A DNA stretch of 64,000 nucleotides from Lasioglossum baleicum (Eukaryota; Arthropoda; Insecta; Hymenoptera; Halictidae), in assembly GCF_051020765.1 (NCBI RefSeq), contig NC_134944.1, positions 1,240,001 through 1,304,000 of the forward strand. The letters run 5' to 3'. Numbering within the stretch: the stretch's first letter is position 1; each line of letters starts with the position of its first letter. Positions 1-12,900 of this stretch are shown here, piece by piece. A model generated the notes under the pieces. It was not told where the DNA came from. It ran no database searches and saw only the letters and a program-made list of their open reading frames with translations. Position numbers and translations under genes: made by a program.

Positions 1-233
1 AGAAACGTGTCTTAATTGTTTCCATAGACTACGCGATGTAATTAGAAGGGATTTTTGTAGAATTTTCAGGACGGACAAAAATGACAAAATGAATACAATC
101 GTCCTGATTACATGTGGACGATCCTTCAGCCGTGTACACGTTCGGCAGGAGAGATTTTCTCGCGAAATTACAATTGATTCTACCTCGGTCACGTCGCTCG
201 ACACACAGGGTGCGCGCGGCCCTATTGCGCAGA

Positions 234-335
234 TGACGTCACACGAACTCTTGCTCCGGTAGCTCGGGTTATAACGCCGCCGTGCCGTTTGGAAGGTTTC
301 CTATTGGCCTCGGTGACGTCATTCAAGGTCACGTG
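234..335. promoter_or_regulatory. promoter-like cluster: two CREs, CCAAT, FTZ-F1/ERR half-site, E-box
   Basis: TGACGTCA occurs at 234-241 and again at 314-321. An inverted CCAAT (ATTGG) is at 303-307. TCAAGGTCA, the extended half-site of FTZ-F1/ERR-type receptors, is at 323-331 and overlaps the palindromic E-box TCACGTGA at 329-336. The surrounding 150 bp is richer in CG than the flanks. This looks like a proximal promoter or enhancer, perhaps an internal tai promoter. No TATA box or transcript start can be proven from sequence. Confidence 0.4.
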
Positions 336-407
336 ACAAACTCTTGAGAAATAGTTTTTCTTTTTCTTCTTTTTCGTGATTCCCTTTGTCGTCTGTGCGG
401 TATGTTT

Positions 408-540
<133 letters not shown>

Positions 541-784
541 TTCTTCGAGTGCAGAACTATCGTTAGTCGGCATAGTTCGACTATCGATTGTTTGTCGGTG
601 ACTATCGATACCGATTTCTTTGTACGAAAATATACAACGTTATTCGATCAGTTTACGGTAATCGTCTGAAAACATTTTTCCAAACAGTTTTCTAATTGTG
701 TATTTATTTTTTCGAGCTTTGTACTGAAGTTTCTGCAGAAATCTCTTGTAATTTAATCGCGTGGTCTATGAAAAAAATTAAGAA

Positions 785-1640
785 ACGTTTCTATGAAGAC
801 ATGTTTCTATGAAGGTATGAAACATGTTTATTTCAATTTTATTTACAGAGTGCGGCCGAAGAACATGTACTACCGGGCACGAGGTGGTTCCATATGAAAA
901 AACAAGAACAAAATATGGAATAAAATTTTTTCGTTTAAAGCTTAGTTTTCGAGAAAATCGAGTTTGAAAATCCTATCCGTACGTATGCTGTTACGGCTCG
1001 ACGAACCGTAACCTAAAATAGGATTATCAAATTCGATTTTCTCGAAAGCTAAGCTTTAAATGAAAAAATTGTATTGCATATTTTGTTCCTATTTTTTCAT
1101 AAGGAACCACCTCGTGCCCGCTAGTATACATGTTATTCGGCCGCACCCTGTATATTGCACATCATAATCTGAGAAATTTACGGTTTTGTCTGCGTTGATT
1201 TTATCGTTCACAATGGAGTTTGTGTTTCTATGAAGACATGGCGTGCAATGTCTTTCGAATTGGAATTGCACAGAAACATGTTTATTTCAATTTTATACAT
1301 AGTGTACGTCAGAATCCGAGTAATTTACGATTGTCTGCACTGAAACACATTTATTTCAATTTTATACATGTTGTAAATTAAAATCAGAGACATTTACGAT
1401 TGTCTGTGTTGGTTTTAAACGTTGACAATGAAGTTTGAGCATTGAACGAAGCCATGTCTCTATGATGACACGTTTCTATGAAGCCATGAAACATATTTAT
1501 CTCAATTTTACATAACATTGTCCATCAGAATCGGAGAAATTCAAGATTATCTGCAACGATTTAACGAGTTTTCAATTTTAAATGTTTACAATGAAGTTTG
1601 GCATGTTTCTATGAAGACACGTTTCTATGAAGACATTGAC
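785..1640. repeat. tandem repeat, unit about 75-150 bp
   Basis: Repeated blocks contain TTTCTATGAAGACATG, then a TTTATTTCAATTTTATACAT-like block, then AGAGAAATTTACGATTGTCTG. About four degenerate units are visible. The first is interrupted by the fold-back element at 843-1154. Confidence 0.75.
843..1154. mobile_element. fold-back element with TATACAGGGTG-type ends
   Basis: The left arm starts TTACAGAGTGCGGCCGAA and the right arm ends TTCGGCCGCACCCTGTATA. Inner arms also pair (GCACGAGGTGGTTCC with GGAACCACCTCGTGC, and CGAGAAAATCGA with TCGATTTTCTCG). It is a non-coding palindrome of about 310 bp inserted in a tandem-repeat unit, probably at a TA target. Confidence 0.8.
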
Positions 1641-1860
1641 GGTTCCGAAAGCGACCGGGAAAGAATTTATCGCGTGCGACGCGCGCGCTAGGGCGGCAGA
1701 GGAATATCTATACATGTATATACACATACATATACGTACAGGATTTAAAGCGGCAACGCCGCAAACCGTTTGTCGGACTCAGCCGCATCGAGTCACCGAC
1801 TTTTCGAGGCCACGACGCGGCGGCTCGCGCGTTTACGCTTGTGTAGGATTTCTATTAGCT

Positions 1861-1875
1861 GCGCCATCTATCGGC
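1861..1875 (-). promoter_or_regulatory. single CTCF-like site
   Basis: GCGCCATCTATCGGC differs by one base from the four CTCF-like sites at 31411-31935. It is an isolated copy in a CG-rich patch (about 1675-1880). Confidence 0.3.
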
Positions 1876-2119
1876 GCCGGAAAATAACCGCTCAAGGACA
1901 AAATTTCCTTGCTCCGTGATTCTGTAGCTTGGTCGGTAACGCAGAGATCTAATTTACGACACACCGTGGCCCACTTACAACGGCTAACCTTGCCGCTTTG
2001 AATGGCAACGCGACGAACAGTTTACGCTTTTTCCCTTTCACATCCGCGTCGAACGCGGTGCTTGTTGGCACGCTTAGAAAAATATCTTCCCCGAAAATTT
2101 GAGAAGTAAATGGTCATCA

Positions 2120-2760
2120 AATTGACATACTAAGTCGTTTCGAACTTTGAAAAGAACCTTTTCGAATGAGATTCGCAGAAAATTTCTCATTAGACTAATG
2201 AAATTGTAGATTAAAATGTTACATAATCTAGAAATATTTTTTAACTTACTGAAATGGAATTCTTTCAGTATCTCGAAACGAGAAATATGTGATATAGATC
2301 ACTTTTGTAAAAAATTAACAAAAATATTCAAAAATAAATGGATCTAAAATGGCCTAAGTCGATTCAAACTTTGAAAAGTACAGTTTCGAACGAAATTTCA
2401 CATTTATAATTAATCAGGGTTAATGAAACTGTAGATTGAAATATAGAAATATTTTTTAACTTATTCAAATGTGGAATTCTCTTTCAATATCTCGAAGTGA
2501 GAAATATGCGACTTAACCCAATTTTGCAATTATCAAAAATATTCAAAAATATCTTCCCGAGTCGAGTTGAAATTTGAAAAGAATATTTTTGAACGAGATT
2601 CGCAGGAGTTTCACGTTCATGATGAGTCAAGATTAGTGAAATTGTAGATTAAAATGTTACGTAATGTAGAAATATGTTTTAATTTATTCAAATGTAATCT
2701 TTTACGTATCTCGAAACGAGAGATACGTGACTTTAGACCACTTTTGTGATTATGGGCACG
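2120..2760. repeat. three degenerate tandem units, about 220 bp each
   Basis: The blocks GAAATTGTAGATTAAAATGT, TATCTCGAAACGAGAAATATG and CACTTTTGT recur in order about every 220 bp, near 2200, 2430 and 2640. No coding potential. Confidence 0.7.
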
Positions 2761-3235
2761 TATAGTTATTGACGAAAGCGACATTCAAATTTTAAATTCA
2801 GTCACATTTGACAAAATAAAATCTTGTTACGGTCACAATTCAGATAACAATAAACAATTAATGACAGAAGGATTTTTTAAACACTATAATCTACGCTTAA
2901 ATTAATTTAAGTTTATTATTAATATTTTTAAATGTGCTGTCCACAGTTCCCAATTGAGAATATAAAAAACACTCAGTCGTCAAAACTGCAATTAATAAAC
3001 AAACAAATGCAAACTGCGTAGCCTCTACATAGTCTCTATATATTCTAATTATTATTTAGCATATAATTGTTATTCGAGGAAAAACCACTTCAGTGGTAGA
3101 AAAATTTATAACTGTGGTCCTGCACGCCTGAATAGCGTTTCAGCTCGGAGCGTGACGGATCAGACTCGTTCACTTCTGGTAATTGTGCACACGGTGCGCC
3201 TAAAGAAGTTTTCACTTATAATTCTTCACAAATAA

Positions 3236-3715
3236 TTCTGAATTAAATTCTAATAATTATAATAACTATAATTCTAAATTAAATTCTAATAATTATAATA
3301 ACTATAATTCCAAATTAAATTCTAATAATTATAATAACTATAATTCTAAATTAAATTCTAATAATTATAATAACTATAATTTCAAATTAAATTCTAATAA
3401 TTATAATAACTATAATTCTAAATTAAATTCTAATAATTCTCTAAATTAAATTCTAATATAATTCTAATATAATTCTAGTAAAATTCTAAATTAAATTCTC
3501 TAATAATTTTAATATAATTATAATAACTATAATTCCAAATTAAATTCTAATAATTATAATAACTATAATTCTAAATTAAATTCTAATAATTCTCTAAATT
3601 AAATTCTAATAATTCTCTAAATTAAATTCTAATATAATTCTAATATAATTCTAATAAAATTCTAAATTAAATTCTCTAATAATTTTAATATAATTCTAAT
3701 TCCAATAATTCTAAA
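3236..3715. repeat. AT-rich minisatellite, 36-bp unit
   Basis: The unit is made of AAATTAAATTCTAATAATTA followed by TAATAACTATAATTCT. It is regular from 3236 to about 3440 and degenerate to 3715. It ends about 100 bp before the splice acceptor of the first visible tai exon. Confidence 0.9.
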
Positions 3716-3813
3716 ATAATCTGAAAAGAGTTTAGTGTAGCCCAACGCTAGAATAACGATTAATTATCGACTGGAAATGTTGATAAAAATTAATTGTTGT
3801 TCTTTTTCCACAG

Positions 3814-3930
3814 ATTCGGCACATTAGGCAACAGGAAGGCTCGAACAGTCATGCCGTTCAACAGGGGGAAGTGTCTTCATCGAATCGTAACATACTGTCC
3901 AACGATCAAGTTGGCTCTATTGTACTTGAG
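3814..3930 (+). CDS. tai: tai exon a: post-bHLH linker
   Basis: Acceptor TTTTTCCACAG, donor GAG|GTATGA, 39 codons, phase 0 to 0. It encodes IRHIRQQEGSN and then SSSNRNILSNDQVGSIVLE, the segment between the bHLH and PAS-A in p160 coactivators. First supported exon in the window. Confidence 0.9.
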
Positions 3931-6900
3931 GTATGAAGTATCATCATTTTTTCCCAAATCAACCATACACGTACATAATCTTGTCTTGTATTGAGATATC
4001 TATTCAATAATTGTAAAATAAAAATTTGGAACCGATTAAAATTCCAAAACAGCGACAAATGACGGTCAATCTCAATTGCGATAAATCTGATAAAGCTATG
4101 AAGTGGATAATTTGCCTCCGCATATAGCATAAACGAACATCACCGAGGAGTAGAAGAATGGATCGCATAGTGTAAGAAATGTGCTGTAAATAATCGATTC
4201 TCCTTTAAATAGAAATTGTACTAGGCCGAGTGAAGTTGCTCGAACGCGTAAAATTACGCACCGAACAGGTAGAATAGGCGCGCGATTATATATTTATTTA
4301 ACGTTTCACGCATCGATGAAAATTAATTGTTCAATGGTAAACTCTCCAGTTGTACGGTTCTTGCAGAATTACATAGTCTTCTATAGTGATCTAATAGTAT
4401 TCTATCTCCAATTATGCATTATGAGAGAGTAAGTCAAATCAAGAAATAGTAAATAAATAAAATAAGAAAATAAGTATGTATAATTACAAGTATTATTGAC
4501 GTGAATTTTTTATTGCTGTCTTATGCTTTATATATATTTCGTTGAAATTTTCTTTTAATTAATATCCCCGCAATTGTGTGCGAGGTCACAAAAAACTAGC
4601 GGAACCACACGATCTAAGAAACCACTTTTTTTCAAGTTTTTTTTTCAAGTTTTAAAGTTTTTTTTATCTAAGAGAGAAAACACGTTTTCTAAAAATTGTG
4701 AACCTGCTGTTCGTCCAAATTTGCAATAAGCATGATGAGCTGAAGTTGGACAAGCTTGATTTTTAAAGCTTAATCTGTACAATTGAATAATTGTTTAACA
4801 TGATTATATGTGTATCTTCTGTTCTAGGCGTTAGATGGCTTTCTATTTATTGTAAATACGGAGGGGCTCGTGGAGCACGTAACGGAGAATATAACACAAT
4901 ATATAAATTATACGAGGGATGATGTACTCGGCAAGGATATTTATAACATTATTCACCATGGAGACCACAACACCTTCATGCCGAACTTGTTGCCTATGTC
5001 ATTAGGTTTGTACCTCACATTATATAAATATGTATATGTATATACATATTATCACTATGCTCCTTTCATTACAGAAAAGACTTGTGCAAGATGTTTCGCA
5101 ATCCGTCACGTTGTTATTCACAGCCTGTCGAAAGTTGTTCATTATATTGTACTCGTAGCTACGCGTTTACATTGCTGTTCTGAACCACTCGGTCGCCATT
5201 TCTTCAAACTTTCCCTTTTACATTCACCCTTTGGACTCGAAGCAATTTTAAATCTTTCGACTCGGATCGAATATACACCGTTCGATAAAAAGGATTATTT
5301 CTTCTGTTCTGACCGACAAATAATTCTGAAAAAATTCATGAACATTCTATCTAGTGGCACACACAACTGTGAATTTTTTCAGAATTTTAGGTTGCAGAAT
5401 AAATTTCTAAAAAAATCCGGAAGCATACAATTGTTATGGGATCCCCTACCTCGCTATCTGGGTTACACTATGCTTTATTTCTTCTGATCTGCCCGACAAA
5501 AAATTCTGAAAAAATGCATGAACGTTCTAACTAATAGCACAAACATCTGTGAATTTTTTCAGAATTTTTGGTCGTAAAATGAATTTTCTAAAAAGTCCGG
5601 AAGCATGAAGATGTTAAAGATTCAGGAACAGCATTCTGAAAAAGGTATTAATATTGTTATTTTTTTCAGGCTGGACGAGCGAGCCGCAGCCCCAGAGGAA
5701 CCGCACGTTCATTTGCCGCTTCTTGGTGAAGCCTCCCGATGATACAGAAGAGACTATGGAAGAGAAGCAGCAACGAGTATCGAAATACGAGTCGATGCAA
5801 ATCTGTTCAGCTCTTTTGCCAAGTAATAGCGACCGCTTAGAGAGCGGTGACGTATCCTGTGAATCCTCGGACATCGGTCCCAGCGTAATGTGCGTGGCTC
5901 GTAGGATACCACCGAACGAGAAACCCATTGGTTCACTGATCGAGCAGTTCACTGTCAAACTTGACACGGCAGGGAAAATTATTACGGTCGATATCAGTGG
6001 GCTTTCGGATCCTTACGCCAAGTACCTAAACAAGGTAAGGGTACCTTTTCTCTCTTTTAAACGCTTAACCCTCAGCGATTTATAATTAAAAATAAAAATT
6101 GTCTGCATTAGTTGTGAGCCCGTAGAGTTGTGAGAAATACTTGAAGAAGAGTCTGTGCAAAGTTTCCGAATGGATTAAACATTGAAACCCGTTTGTTCTA
6201 GGAGGAATTTCAAGTTTTGAATCGAGGAAAATTTCAAGTTTAAATTGAAGGAAATTTCAAGTTTAAATTGAAGGAAACTTCAAATTTAAATTTAGGGAAA
6301 TTTAAAGACTTAAATTGAGGGAAACTTAAACTTGAAGTTTCTTTTTCTTCTTCTCTTTTCAAAAGATATTCGAGAGAAACGATTTTATCAGTAGTAAATT
6401 AATCATTAATCTGCATCGATTGCAACAAGTAGAAATTAAAAATTAAATGTTATAATCTCAAATAACTCGGAAGTTATTTGTTATAAAGAAGAATGTTTCA
6501 AATAAATATTGCACGGTTTCTAGGGGGCAATCAGATTTTTGTTACTTTGATTTTTCATCAATAGAGTGCTGAACAGATTCTAATATAAAAATGTATGTTA
6601 ATAATTTCCTTTAAACCGAAATCAAATTCTATTTTCATTTCATTTTTATACAACTATTGGAAAATATCTACAAAAAAGTTCTAATCACTGAAATCGTTAA
6701 ATAAATCGTAGGGCAAGGGGTTAACACATTACCTACCGGTGATTATTCCACAATTGTTGAAAGCGGTTCATGGGTGAGGTTTCTTTAAAAAGAATCCTTT
6801 AATAGCAACAGCAATTTTAATCATAAACCAACAACTCACCCTCAATAACAAAATCCAATAATTTCTTTCGGGATTATTGTGTAAAAGAAGATTTTTAAGC

Positions 6901-9900
6901 TTCCATTTGGTGCATCAGGATTATTGAAAAGCCTATTAATAGGCTACCGGTAGATAAAGTGTTAAATACTGCGAATGACTAAAATACTTCTTTGTTGCAG
7001 GACCTGATCGGCACAACAATAAAGGACTTGTGCCACCCCCATGATCTCAGTAAGCTAACTGCACACTTGAACGATACGCTTCAACTCGGCCGAAGCACCA
7101 GCGATGTGTACCGGCTTCGCGTTAGTCCTGATAAGTTCCTTAACATTCAAACCAACTCGAAGCTGTTCAAAGCTAGTATGATGAACTCCACAGACTTCAT
7201 CATGGCCACCAATTCCATCATTGGGTACGTTGAGAGCTCCCTAAAAACGTCATACGTTTCATTTAAGCTCCCAAAAATGTTCCTTCAACTTCGATGTCAT
7301 TCGGAAATCCACTTTTAATCATCGAAATATTGAACGGAAAATAATTGGAAACTAATAATCCGGAACCAATTGACAAATAAATTAAAATGTTCGTTCAACT
7401 TCGATGTCATTCGAAAATCCACTTTTAATCATCGAAATTGAACGGAAAATGATTGATATTATCCAGAACCAATTTACAAAAACACGTTGGAACGGTTCCA
7501 GACTTTGAAAAAAAGCTTGCATGACACGGGGTTCTCTTCTCGGTGTTGGAGATCTGGCCACTCTTGACACTAAAACGATAATTTTTCCGTTCTGGACGTT
7601 GTTGCAACAAACAAAAAGGTCGCTCAGGTCGCGTTCTTCGTGCTTCTTAACGCTTCGATAATTAACACGTTATACCGATCGGTGATTATTGCATCATATT
7701 CAAATATCCACCTTCAATGGCAACAGCAATTTTCATTGCGAACTTTCAAATCACCCTGAATAACGTCATCTAATAGTTTCAGTTAAGATTGTAATGTAAA
7801 AGAACATATTTCTATGCTTTCTTTTGGTACAGCACAACTATTGAAAATCTATTAACCCCCCTTATACATATTCCTCATGGTAAAAATTCACCGAGATTTA
7901 CTATTGTCACATACTGTAAAATGATCGAACCCGTTATGTCTATGTTGTCAGACGTATTTCTTTAAAATGCGACGTTATAATTAAAATTTTTCAACTTTAA
8001 TTTAGATAAAATCTAGAACGAACAGGGGTGAATTATTATCCTAGTCTCGTTTTTACTATTCTTGAGGAGCACGTGAGGGTTTAATAGGCTTTCGGTAGAT
8101 AAAGTGTTAACTAATTTATTGTGACGAATAGATCTTTATGCATTTATGGCTTCTGGAAATGTTGAAAAAAAAAATGCTAGAATATATCCTTCGACAGAAT
8201 TTAGCGAAATTTTGATATATTTTAGATCTACAAAGGCTACTACCACTGAAAATGATATTTTATTTGCTTTCCCCTTTATAAAAATCATCTTGAAAAAATT
8301 GCAAATTGCATAAACTAACTAAGCAAATTAAGTGGTGCAATTTTCAATGTTTGTATACGAAATAAAATTCTATTTTCATTAATAATACCATCTGCAAATC
8401 CAAAATAGATAAAAATCATAGAAAATTCTGTCGAATCAAATACTCCAGCGATGTTAAAAAGTTTTTACGATCCACAAATGCGTAAATCTGCGCAGTCTCC
8501 TTCTTTATTAAGAACCACATCTACGCAATATCCTTCCAATCCTAGCGAACAGCCTAATATTCTACATAAGACTCCTCTCAGCTGTAAACAGTCAATCTAA
8601 ACCTGTGTTGTTTTGTTTGTTGTCCACGATAGGGACAATGACCTAACGCCTCTCGAGGGTGGTCAGCTTTCCAACAGCAAAGTGTGCTCCGGACACTCTA
8701 GCGCCCGTTGTGCGAGTAATAGTAATAACAATACCGGTACGGCGAACAATAACAATAAAAGTAACAACACTAGTGGCCCGTCGATGACACATCTGAACGG
8801 TCAAGTGAGTGTCGGTCTCAGTGGTCGTGGGTTGGGTGTTAGTACCTCTTCGCACAGTGCTGCTACCTCGTCGAACTCCATAATATTTAGCTCTGCGGAG
8901 TCTTGCAACAACCCGCTGCCATCTTTGAGTGGCAGTAGCTCGTTCAACCACTTTTTGGAGAAAATGGACTTGGAGTTCGAGTTGTTCCGCAGTTCCCCAT
9001 GGGACTTGGATAGCAGCATCGAGTATAGGCCGGAGTCGAGAGCTAGCGGGCCACCAAACTCACGACCATCCTCCCAGCCAGCTCCTGCGTCTCCGAGTCC
9101 CCAGGGAACGTTTTCGAACTCTGCGGTGGCGCCACATTGCAGTCCTTTGCGCGCGTTCAGCCCGACTTCTGGCAACGCGGCTCATACCTTCAGTAATTCC
9201 TTCCCATTCAGTCCTCTTCAGGAATCGCAGACCTCCTTGACCAACAATGGACCACCATCAAAGAGACAGGAAGAAGCGAAAGGATGTTCGACTACTTTGG
9301 ATAGCGGAACCAGAAATAATTCCAGCAACGTTGTACCTACGGTCGCTGCTGCCACCACTCCGGGACAATCTTCTGCCTCTACCTCTGCCTCCAATCCATC
9401 GGCTAACAATGAAACTCAGAATAGTGTTGTGTCCACCGATTCTGGTAGATTAAGGAACTTGTTGACCAAGGGAGCTAGTGCTAGTGAAGACTGTCAAGAG
9501 AATCAAGAGAAAAACAGCCAAAATAAACATAGGATATTGAAGGACTTGTTGAACCAGCAAGATGAGGATGATTTTCATACGGAGCATAGTAAAGTGAGAA
9601 CCAGTCCTAGTAGTGCGACCAAGCCGAGTGTTGAACATTCGAAAACGACTCTTGGGAATAATATGCTGCTACAGGTAATGTGAGATTTGGCGTGTGACGT
9701 TTGGTGGGATACTTAGGGTTCTGAGCTGTAGATTTGGATGTGGAGGAAGTTTATGGGGAATGATGGTTTTGGAGATGAGTTGAAAGGAAATGAAGTGAAA
9801 TAGGAATTTATTTTATTGAGAAATGTGTTGTTTAATAGGTTGAGAATAATGTAACAGTGTTTTGAAATTCTTCCGTTTTCACTATTTGAAATTGCACCTC

Positions 9901-12900
9901 ATTTAAAAATGATTACGAACGATAAAATCGCAAATGCATCAAATAAATTTATTTTAAGTTCATTTTTGTAGAAAATTATAATTTAAGATTTGAAATGAGC
10001 GAAATTTCAAGATTAAATTGAAGGAAATTTCAAGTTTAAATTGAGGGAAATTTTAAGTTTAAATTGAAGGAAATCTCAAGTTTGAATTGAAGGAAATCTC
10101 AAGTTTGAATTGAAGGAAATCTCAAGTTTAAATTGAGGGAAATTTCAAGTTTAAATAGTACTACATTTCAAGTTTAATTTTAGGGAAATTTTCTTCTGAT
10201 GTTTCCACTGTTTTTAACAGCGTTCAACTCAACTTCAAAGTTTTGATACACAGCTCAGAATCCGAAATGATATTGCGTTCCAATACTTTCATGACCGATT
10301 AGTTTGATCTGAACCAATCTTGCAATGCCATCTTTCTTTCTCTCTTCTCTCTTTCAATTCTTCCTGCGATCAATCAAAACGTGATCCTTTTCGTTCAAAT
10401 ACGATCAAATACCATTTATATCAACTTCAAATCACTACAGGAATCACCCTGTATATTCAAATTAACCAAACAAATTCAGTAAAGTTACAGAAAATCGAAA
10501 GTTTCAACCAGAATTAACACTACAAAGGACATTATTTTCTGTTCCACAACTATTTCGATCAAAAACAGACATTTAGAACTTTCTCTGTCGGAAGGTGAAC
10601 GTTTCGATTGGTCCTTTTATCTCTTTCCACCGAACAGCAGCGAGTTGCGATACTATAATCTGCAATTCGTACGTTTGCGATGTCCCTAATTGTTTTCCCC
10701 TACCGAATCTTTTGAAGTTGTTAAATGAGAAAAACGATGACGAAGACGAAGAGGCTCGTGCTGGTTTTAAGAAGCGAAATGAACTTCTACAGCAACTGTT
10801 GAAGGACCAGGACGACGAGAGGAAAGTGCAGGAGCAGCAGGTAGGATGTTTATTACTAAACTGCGGATCTTTATGCGAAATCAAATTTTCCTATCCGAAT
10901 TCCAACGAAGCCTGGAGTGAAATGGAGAGGTATTTGCTTTTTCAATGTATCTGATAAGCTGAAAATAATACAGAACTTTCAAATTCTTCTAATGGTTTCA
11001 CTGTTTTAGATTACGTCTCCTTGTTCTTCCTAGAAATGCATAAAATCCGCAGTCTATTTGGTATCTTCTTTTTCATAAACAGACTGTAGTACAACGTTCA
11101 TGTTTAATAGTGCAAACCGCAGACTCGAGAGGAAGATCCACTGTTGCGAAGCCTTGGATTCCGAAACACCACACCGTCTCCGTCTCAATCAGGCGATAAT
11201 ATTGGACTCGGTGGTTCGAGTCAAGTCGGACAGAAGAGACCCGGTGACGATGGCGATTTGAATATAGCTGTGAAGCGACCCATGGATGGTACGCACCAAG
11301 TGTCGTCTTCTGGCACACCTACCAATGCGACTAGCAAACTATGGGAGAAGAACAAAATGTTGGCTTCGCTCCTGGCTAAGCAGCCACCGCAGCCAACCAC
11401 TATTCCACCTATTCCTGCGTCTGTGATATCGGCTACGCCACAGGTAGCTGGAAGTTTAATCAATTCATTGCTGCAGTATTGCTCGCAGCTGTTATTCACA
11501 CGATTTCTGCAAAATTGCTTGCATGAATGCTTCAATTCAAATGGAACAACTGTTTTAGCTCTAATTAATTTCTTCACATTAGTTAGGTCTCTGTTAACAT
11601 TTTATAAAATTTGGAAGGTAGAGCGATCGAACACTGGCTTTTGCAAGTGATCTTTCGCTGGGCTGGACTTAGACTAGATTCGACTCCCAGGTTAAGTTCA
11701 TTTCATGCTCATAAAATCGTTTTTTTCGAATATCTTCCGGACTATTTACCGCGTCGAAAAATATGTTAAACAAAATCTGCAGATATGGACAGGCCATGTC
11801 TTTTATGTCCTATTACCTTTTTTGGTAGAACAAACGGTTTTCGAGAAAATTGAGGAAAACGTCGGATCAAATGAATGAAATATTGAAATAATTAATTGAA
11901 TGGTGATAAGATCGTTTTTCTTTAATATTTTCTAAACTATTAGCCGCGTCGGAAAGTATGTTAGACGAAACTTGTGGATCTGGGCAGGCTGCGTCTTTTA
12001 TGTCGTGTAAGTTTTTCTCGTAGAACAAACGGTTTCCGAGAAAATCGAGAAAAACGATTTTACTAGCATTCAATTAATTATTTTAATGTTTAATCCATTT
12101 GGGGCACGTTTTCCCATTATCTGTGGGCGCTGAAACTTTGAAATAGAGCCACCCTAACGCATATGTATAGTATTTATTTATATTGTCAGGATAAGCTCCT
12201 CCGCATAAAGCAGCAAACGTCACAGCCGACGCAACCACAATCCCAGCAGCAGCAACAAACGCAGCAACAACAGCAGCAACAGCAGCAGCAACAGCAACCG
12301 TGGACCGGTGGCAGCATGCAGTCGGTTGGCGGTAATAATACGATTACGACAACTGCAACATCCGCGCGGACTCCTATCCAAAACCAGTCAAGACAACTAC
12401 CTCGTACAACAACCAATACCTACCTCAATCATATGCTAAGTCAGGTAGTAATATATATAATCATTTTATACATTAAATTATTAAAACGAACTCGGTTCAT
12501 CGTGATGTAATTGTGTCGGAACATTTCCTTCGATTATAACGAACATACATACGAAATCATTTTATTAGTGTAAACTATACAATTCACCTCGAGAACATTG
12601 TGTATTGTGTTTGTAAACAATTTATGTAGTTTTCAAGTTTTGTAGACAATTTCTAAAATCCTATTTTCATTGGTAATAAAACTCTTGTGTGTCGGAATCT
12701 AACATTGTTTTGTAGATCGAAAGTGAATCAAAATCGTCTAGATTCTGTCGAATTCGATGCTCCAACATTTCTAGAAAATTTTTATAAATGCACAAAGATA
12801 CGCAATATAGTTACAGCTAATAATAATCTAGAAATTTCATCGGGGCTCTTGTGTGTGTCTAGATCTAAAATTGTTTATTCTTTTACAGCAACAAAGACCT

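Noticed and set aside
4870..5487. 205-residue ORF beginning in PAS-A
   Set aside because: After 5005 it reads through a splice donor into intron and family B repeat; the real exon ends at 5005.
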